Origin: Cytophagaceae bacterium
GTDB lineage: Bacteria; Bacteroidota; Bacteroidia; Cytophagales; Cytophagaceae
Assembly: GCA_021151805.1 (NCBI GenBank)
Contig: JAGKWN010000139.1
Span: forward strand, 1-8,889
Length of the DNA stretch: 8,889 nucleotides
Reading direction: 5' to 3'
In this document: piece after piece, positions 6,601 to 8,889 of the stretch
Layout of the letters: each line of letters starts with the position of its first letter
Numbering within the stretch: position 1 is the first letter of the stretch
Notes under the pieces: generated by a model
The model's database searches: none
Told to the model about the DNA's origin: nothing
Seen by the model: only the letters and a program-made list of their open reading frames with translations
Made by a program: the position numbers and the translations under genes

Positions 6601-8835
6601 ATAATATTATGGAATACTGTAAAACCTACTCAATGGTTGGCTTCTTTGGATAGTAAGTATATTGATGGCAGTGCATTTAATTATGGAGTTGTAGCTGATA
6701 GTGGAATTGCATTTGAAAAATTCAGATCTACAGATCCGGCAGAAGATGGAAGGGTAGTATTTTATAAAATGCCGACATCGTTATTCGTGTCTTCTCAAGA
6801 AAATACGAATCGCGTACCACAAATAGGTGGAGTTAATGCGTCTGAAGATTTTTTTGCAGTTCAAACAATATTCGCAAATCAGAATTTGAACTTTAATACA
6901 GTTATTGATAATACAGAGCAGGTATTAACATTTAATCTTCAAACGGATACAACGGCATCTTCATCAAATTTATTACAAGCCGGGCTTATATTAGGAATCA
7001 CAAAAGCTGAATATAATACTTTGAAAAATATTTCTGGTTTAAATCAGAAAAGTGTTCGTTGTGAAAAAGTATCCGGAAGTCCTTTTACTGATAGCAATGG
7101 CAAAGTATATGAAAAGTATAAAATTGGAGTACAGGGATTAGACACATCCGGAATAAGTAGAATCAGTTATCCTTTAACTGATATATTTATTTATTCGACT
7201 AATGCAACTATGTATACTTCTGCAGCCTTTGCTGCACAGCAACCACTACCTTCTTTTTATAGCAGAAATCCTGAAGAAGTAAGAGGGGGGATGACAAAAA
7301 ATTATGATACTCGATACACAATTGTTGGTATTGATCAATTAAATAAAAAAATTTCCATTCAAGGTTGGAAAATTGGTATATACCCCAAAGAGAAAATAAC
7401 AATAGTTGATTCTTCAGCTAATAATAAGCCATATACTGTTGTTCATGTAAACGAGGCAGAAACAACAGTTATTGAGGTTAAAGAAACGATTCCTAGTCCT
7501 ATTGTTGATGGAGCTGTGATTTGTGAGAAAAAATTATGGGAAGATTATTTTATCTATGATTTGGATGATTCTTTGACTGGTACAAAAATGGGGGATATAG
7601 TAGATGCGTTTGTCAACGCTGTAAATGTTACTACTGTTCCTGACGATACGAGTGCGGCTTCAAAACTTACTAATGCCGTAAACCTTTATGCACCTCAGAT
7701 TCTGGATCGGGCAAGGGCTTTAGCATCTGCTTATGATTATGGAATTGCTGATGATCGAATTCTGTATTGGGCTCGTTTGAAAATGGAGGTTGCATTAAAA
7801 AATCATCCATCAGTGCTAAAAGATTTTGTATTAAGAGATCAACTTATTCTTAGCATGGAAGAAAAGTCAAGAGGATATAAAAGCGTTGATTTTTCTTCAC
7901 AGCCTTCTCTTAAAAAAATATTGATTACCGGCTTTGACCCGTTTGGTCTAAAAGATAATCCTCTTCAGGGAAATCCGTCAGGTGCCACAGCTTTGGCTTT
8001 ACATAATAAAATCATAAAGGATGATTCTAACAATCCGATAGGTTTTATTCAGACAATGATTGTACCTGTGCGATACAAAGATTTCGACGGACATGAAGGT
8101 GATGCTGGTAATGGCATTGGTATCATTGAAAAATATTTGGGACCTTATATAAAAGATAGTACAAAGAAGGTTGATTTAATTATGACTATGAGTCAGGATT
8201 TAGCACCTGATTTTTTAAATATAGATCGTTTTGCAACGATTATACGTGGCGGTTCACCAGATAATATGGGGGCTCGAAGATTAGCTGATAGCACTAGTCT
8301 GGATCTTCTTACGGATGCAAACCCTAATGTTGATGAAACTAAAAAATTCAATTGGATACAAACTACATTACCTAAGGATATGGTGCCTTCAATAGAGTAC
8401 AATCCTGATAATAATAAATTTTATGTTTTCTATAATCAAAGCTTTTATATCGACGAAAATAAAAATCAGGATATTTGGGATGACTTGGGAAAACCAGTTG
8501 ATAAAAGAAAAGATCCTAAATATTTTTCAATAAATAAACGAACCCCAGCTTATCTTCAAAAGAATGTTGTTATCAATTATGGTTCAGGAGGAACATATCT
8601 TTCTAATGAAATTTTCTATAGAGTAGCTTTACTAAGAGAACGATGGTTAGCCACACCTGCAGGAAATGGTAAAAAAATGCCAACCGGACATTTGCATGTA
8701 CCTAAAATTCAACAACAGAAAACGGATGATATAAATCTTGTCAAAATGCAGCTGGTGATAAAAAAGATTTTCGAAAGATTACAAAAAGGTGTAATGAATA
8801 TTGGAAATATATTTACAAATGAGTTTACGGATTAA
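613..8835 (+). CDS. Giant multidomain subtilisin-like (S8) protein with a C-terminal pyroglutamyl-peptidase-like domain
   Basis: This 2740-residue protein starts at ATG 613, the only reasonable start: an in-frame TAA at 598-600 blocks extension. No ribosome binding site is evident. Order: beta-sandwich-like domain (about 5-90); unassigned segment (95-185); subtilase propeptide-like segment (192-262); S8 domain (about 305-1014) with Asp312 (VVDSG), His356 (DDHGTMVAG), oxyanion Asn473 (SSGNSG) and Ser856 (GGTSAS); SPDIWIRN beta domain (1044-1200); Ig-like stretch (about 1280-1470); unassigned region with 'IKYFIYRGL' (1567-1575) and 'LYIDIRNE' (about 1812-1819); beta module (2231-2305); helical linker with 'DDRILYWARLKMEVALK' (2380-2396); Pcp-like domain (2433-2703). 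S8 enzymes cleave peptide bonds by a Ser-His-Asp triad, and this triad looks intact. Asn473 and Ser856 are 383 residues apart, against 66 in subtilisin BPN', because of inserted modules. No signal peptide, membrane anchor or obvious type IX sorting tail is visible. Domain calls at both ends are firm; the centre is not assigned, and the substrate is unknown. Confidence 0.97.
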   Translation: MDVGTHFLIISIKDYNNHFIDEPLITLIYKENIVDILPEKVSQRWIYRDLPHGQYNLLVQKEGLKDYTIQFHIRENEQEHSESIVLGLPGMKSYFNGMSLIPFNQPENLVGLLLSSKEDSSLLDEYVQNHNLVYEILSAKLIRQKYRVIRFPDFLNTSELKKEKHNLAQLSYIKEIGCLVKYDINNIAFLNGQIIVGLSKKLTDEELQQFAETFNFNFESRLSHSGGAIIFKYKAFPDFKFLDQIIELLNQTIVDHIEPQIFSPFINHGLPNNIYFPEQWNHKIINTEGAWALLKNRGIEYGDSEITVAVVDSGIESVTLQDDTLTPTHKAFYNKVKTFYDFTRLVPNNDEIVDDHGTMVAGIIGASNRGEGSVGVGPNLQLMGIKYPGNISNTAKMFTWMAGLDPYFTGTSKPALFYPALLGGINSPDIANHSYGLPFPINELNKIVKIGIKNAGIYGRIGRGMLNFASSGNSGDVIVSTDLAYQDFMIAVGASSQNNNNEEIFTTYSTFGIFTKAVIEFCAPGHTDYLRNQDNPHEWIRFGPDGYRENIHKPDQYYSIYAPCTLNILEDDGLGSVPEAPAKLNIKLLKNAYAGQNYLDVDDTSGLVPGKWLLIDKDNSGYGVYNNNTIEFVKISNQDEFITIPVFYRVQLQTSLNKDYLTNIPIYVLSTFKVGSSTSQIGSVDIVSKILTLNSVKGFLIGQDILIGTPSNNSNREKNKIKNVDFINQKIELVYPLNLPESSYEDQLIFVIGGEINTRLNLTATAGTETLSVESTLGMEVGQAIFIGAPSSTKPHIREARIIESVIDGQTITIKDAFSAGYAASGIDRKLYYTQLTGTSVIGGRASGANMMGGTSASCPTASGIAGLVLSVNKNLSWVEVRQLMRDSALPFDLVSTGYNTKENSSPIAVYNPDTCFLNPGTGNTTLSIAVNVGDTRIGVLDPEGFSIGQAIQIGTSEFRIVRDISGNTLTIDKLISSFPVGTSVIGGLIPYYSYRSGYGRLDAAEAVKAAIAYKHEYRDLVVRDYLGDEGINITNPVVNPINSPDIWIRNQPADYVTNPIDYLKAAPHENPALYSGDSVFTGTGLNDLKVIAARFENTVYTIQISSVGSGSNPDKFKWKKDGDGFSSGIAITGEEQFIDGESVCIKFEAKNGHTDNDQWTITVPQHKANVYARIKNIGNGGPDGSMKSLDAWVRFYVAISDGEAPTGVIDKDTNTAVQSLFLFPQQWLDQYSIDYSDPDNHVDIRVFETNETYFLGEVFMPQDTLAAGGEKIVSLQWDQKFVPDLKCGQKIFLLVQVSPHDGATNGIGAEFTNNLSYREIVFANVNFRNPYNGEDLDNSMQLDSSSFQNFLVDINAGIGSIDVADIMVEVTRTFLGNDITEKALYKKSGNNWNLVFTPSASNAWTSIEQPVVQGTSEIATGTQTAVTFKGSVNVTDQLSKVTIKATINSSVTGVVISENIHETTIITNVNAPEGSGSAGIHKMPLIPKSCVFAELNKITQSPALAFGPNPADASNKFRVTSGFTSTESVKAFAVLKGDIFIQKSSVNTVNLILKPSENPGLDFSPIKYFIYRGLRADAFLDEDDTKVRSKTGASDYIKRAWEIFEKENKQEGDTFYSKFIGWNPTVQTATDKIDAAFFRIDADSQYSKVSRGTYLGDFYTDGGAEFGFEVILDEPDYHPDLSMARKPFYEINVVGMPEATDAEKFAKRVKREEILRFIDPAVYYSIHNTAKGSVQVPVISDDGVPVTQDPPRDFASYGPGSSAELHDPSFSDPSYDPTVTVPEAKETVFELKKGIDIYNSVVSKFATANTLYIDIRNEIKRSYNFYTNYKGVGADTTNIQTGTTSTLSASQYATNGWPLLIKSDSVATTNEVNEFHLTLRINDNRSPLLFVEHGQLKVFSDSELFNPANTTADPEKFVQGLNLLTSLDTSGAAWTKDIVFTYPNIENTLVAGEKKPIAWIIKLNYNRLIDSATTWPDTVIKYDDPLDLAFAIDDNIILWNTVKPTQWLASLDSKYIDGSAFNYGVVADSGIAFEKFRSTDPAEDGRVVFYKMPTSLFVSSQENTNRVPQIGGVNASEDFFAVQTIFANQNLNFNTVIDNTEQVLTFNLQTDTTASSSNLLQAGLILGITKAEYNTLKNISGLNQKSVRCEKVSGSPFTDSNGKVYEKYKIGVQGLDTSGISRISYPLTDIFIYSTNATMYTSAAFAAQQPLPSFYSRNPEEVRGGMTKNYDTRYTIVGIDQLNKKISIQGWKIGIYPKEKITIVDSSANNKPYTVVHVNEAETTVIEVKETIPSPIVDGAVICEKKLWEDYFIYDLDDSLTGTKMGDIVDAFVNAVNVTTVPDDTSAASKLTNAVNLYAPQILDRARALASAYDYGIADDRILYWARLKMEVALKNHPSVLKDFVLRDQLILSMEEKSRGYKSVDFSSQPSLKKILITGFDPFGLKDNPLQGNPSGATALALHNKIIKDDSNNPIGFIQTMIVPVRYKDFDGHEGDAGNGIGIIEKYLGPYIKDSTKKVDLIMTMSQDLAPDFLNIDRFATIIRGGSPDNMGARRLADSTSLDLLTDANPNVDETKKFNWIQTTLPKDMVPSIEYNPDNNKFYVFYNQSFYIDENKNQDIWDDLGKPVDKRKDPKYFSINKRTPAYLQKNVVINYGSGGTYLSNEIFYRVALLRERWLATPAGNGKKMPTGHLHVPKIQQQKTDDINLVKMQLVIKKIFERLQKGVMNIGNIFTNEFTD
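1186..1398 (+). other. Subtilase propeptide-like segment (residues 192-262 of the giant protein)
   Basis: Residues 192-262 run 'NGQIIVGLSKKLTDEELQQF', then alternating beta and helix, and end 'LNQTIVDHIEPQI'. This is the pattern of I9/fervidolysin-type propeptides, which typically open with a V-x-F/L-K strand and close with V-x-x-x-E-P. In known subtilases this segment chaperones folding and inhibits the enzyme until it is cut off. The following segment 'PEQWNHKIINTEGAWALLK' resembles the usual mature N-terminus, in which a Q-W pair is followed by an A-W helix. Its presence suggests the protease is made as a zymogen. The identification is by pattern only. Confidence 0.65.
2392..3144 (+). repeat. 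Three tandem beta modules inside the subtilase domain (M1-M3)
   Basis: Three diverged units follow each other: M1 about 594-671, M2 about 676-754 and M3 about 763-844. The shared plan is a strand, then G-x-x-x-G-(Q/K)-x-x-x-I-(G/D), an interruption, a strand of the form I-x-x-V/I, then a hydrophobic 'I-x-L/I' strand and a closing strand. Matching pieces are 'GLVPGKWLLIDK' (M1), 'GFLIGQDILIG' (M2) and 'GMEVGQAIFIG' (M3). M2 and M3 both end in VIGG, encoded by an identical 12-nt string (2863-2874 and 3133-3144). The pattern resembles small repeats common in phage tail and bacterial surface proteins. The array ends 12 residues before the nucleophile Ser856. M1 is the least certain unit. Confidence 0.75.
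3379..3576 (+). repeat. Fourth related beta module, before the last S8 helix (M4)
   Basis: Residues about 923-988 repeat the M3 plan: 'GFSIGQAIQIG' matches M3 'GMEVGQAIFIG', 'NTLTIDKLI' matches 'QTITIKDAF', and both end in G-T-S-V-I-G-G. It is the most compact copy, about 66 residues, and is therefore the best template for the repeat. It lies between the helix after the catalytic Ser and the terminal S8 helix, so it interrupts the same domain at a second place. The VIGG codons here (GTA ATC GGT GGA) differ from those in M2 and M3, so this is not a recent identical copy. Confidence 0.75.
3742..4212 (+). other. SPDIWIRN-type beta domain split by a nested phage-like module
   Basis: Residues 1044-1051 read SPDIWIRN, and the domain should continue as 'HENPxY...NVYARIKNIGN...VRFYVA'. 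The two halves are separated by about 88 residues (1077-1164, bases 3841-4104). The insert contains 'VYTIQISSVGSGSNPDKFKW', 'GIAITGEEQFIDGESVCIKF' and 'NDQWTITV'. Its strand order and its K-W-x-x-D-G core resemble a small beta domain I know from phage-type structural proteins. After the insert the host domain resumes with 'NVYARIKN' (1170-1177). Both family assignments are pattern recognition from memory. I do not know the function of either domain beyond probable binding or scaffolding. Confidence 0.6.
7303..7527 (+). other. Phage-like beta module upstream of the Pcp-like domain (M5)
   Basis: Residues about 2231-2305 carry 'KEKITIVDSSANNKPYTVV' and then 'TTVIEVKETIPSPIVDGAVI'. This matches the common pattern of a strand, S-x-x-N-(N/D)-x-x-Y-T-V, a variable turn, T-V-I-x-V and a closing 'I-P-x-x-x-x-D-G-x-I' seen in many phage-associated proteins. 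Its local composition is very AT-rich (14 of 60 bases are G or C in 7321-7380). It separates the unassigned centre of the protein from the helical linker and the Pcp-like domain. Confidence 0.6.
7909..8721 (+). other. Pyroglutamyl-peptidase I (Pcp/C15)-like domain with altered catalytic residues
   Basis: Residues 2433-2703 begin 'KKILITGFDPFG' followed by N-P, the Pcp N-terminal signature, and end 'GHLHVPKIQQQ', matching 'GFIHIPYIPEQ' of Bacillus Pcp. Pcp removes N-terminal pyroglutamate with a Cys-His-Glu/Asp set. The 'ERVAIN' motif reads IDRFAT here, so the Glu is Asp2538; 'IPDNEG' reads SPDNMG, keeping Asp2550; 'AGTFVCNHLFY' reads 'GGTYLSNEIFY', placing Ser2664 (codon TCT, 8602-8604) at the nucleophile Cys; His2695 is kept. 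About 64 extra residues lie between Asp2550 and the nucleophile position compared with Bacillus Pcp. It may be a pseudoenzyme or binding domain, or a Ser-nucleophile variant. Homology is fairly certain, activity is not. Confidence 0.85.
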
Positions 8836-8889
8836 TTACATATTATTGCTGTTATTTATTTCTAACAATTTATGGGCTCAACCAAGTCC
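8819..8889 (+). CDS. 5' end of a gene for a secreted protein (3' end outside the window)
   Basis: ATG at 8819 opens a frame that stays open to the window edge (23 full codons). The peptide is a short basic start (MSLR), a hydrophobic core 'INYILLLLFI', a polar turn 'SNN' and 'LWAQ', followed by PS. This is a textbook Sec signal peptide of Bacteroidota style, with probable signal peptidase I cleavage next to A-Q; there is no lipobox Cys. It overlaps the last 17 nt of the giant gene in another frame, which points to translational coupling. The mature protein is not visible, so no function can be given. It is easily missed because only 71 bases are present. Confidence 0.75.
   Translation, partial: MSLRINYILLLLFISNNLWAQPS

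Noticed and set aside
8836..8889. Transcription terminator after the giant gene
   Set aside because: I see no GC-rich hairpin followed by a T run, and the next gene already overlaps the stop codon, which argues for read-through.

Overview
This AT-rich window probably comes from a member of the Bacteroidota (Cytophaga/Flavobacterium-like). The evidence is low GC, tightly packed same-strand genes without clear Shine-Dalgarno sequences, and a Bacteroidota-style signal peptide (hydrophobic core ending in LWAQ) on the last, truncated gene. The assignment rests on style, not on a marker gene.

Layout, all on the + strand: (1) the 3' end of an unrecognised gene, open from the left edge to position 607; (2) after 5 nt, one giant gene (613-8835, 2740 codons) filling over 90% of the window; (3) a third gene starting at 8819 inside the last codons of the giant gene. 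It encodes a signal peptide and runs off the right edge. The 5-nt gap and 17-nt overlap suggest one transcription unit. I saw no RNA gene, CRISPR array, insertion sequence, convincing promoter or terminator.

The giant protein is a mosaic. In order it has: an N-terminal beta domain; a subtilase propeptide-like segment; a subtilisin-like (S8) domain with all four catalytic positions readable (D312, H356, N473, S856); an SPDIWIRN-type beta domain; an Ig-like stretch; roughly 700 residues I cannot assign; a helical linker; and a C-terminal pyroglutamyl-peptidase (Pcp, C15)-like domain. In that last domain the catalytic Cys reads as Ser (S2664) and the catalytic Glu as Asp (D2538), while the His (H2695) is kept.

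The most unusual property is that small beta modules of types I associate with phage tail and adhesin proteins sit inside other domains. Three lie in tandem between the oxyanion Asn and the nucleophile Ser of the subtilase. A fourth lies before its last helix, a different one splits the SPDIWIRN domain, and another precedes the Pcp-like domain. The protein shows no signal peptide and no obvious type IX secretion tail, which is odd for a subtilase with a propeptide. A possible reading is a self-processing or injected multidomain protein whose last domain recognises N-terminal pyroglutamate without normal C15 catalysis; that is inference only.
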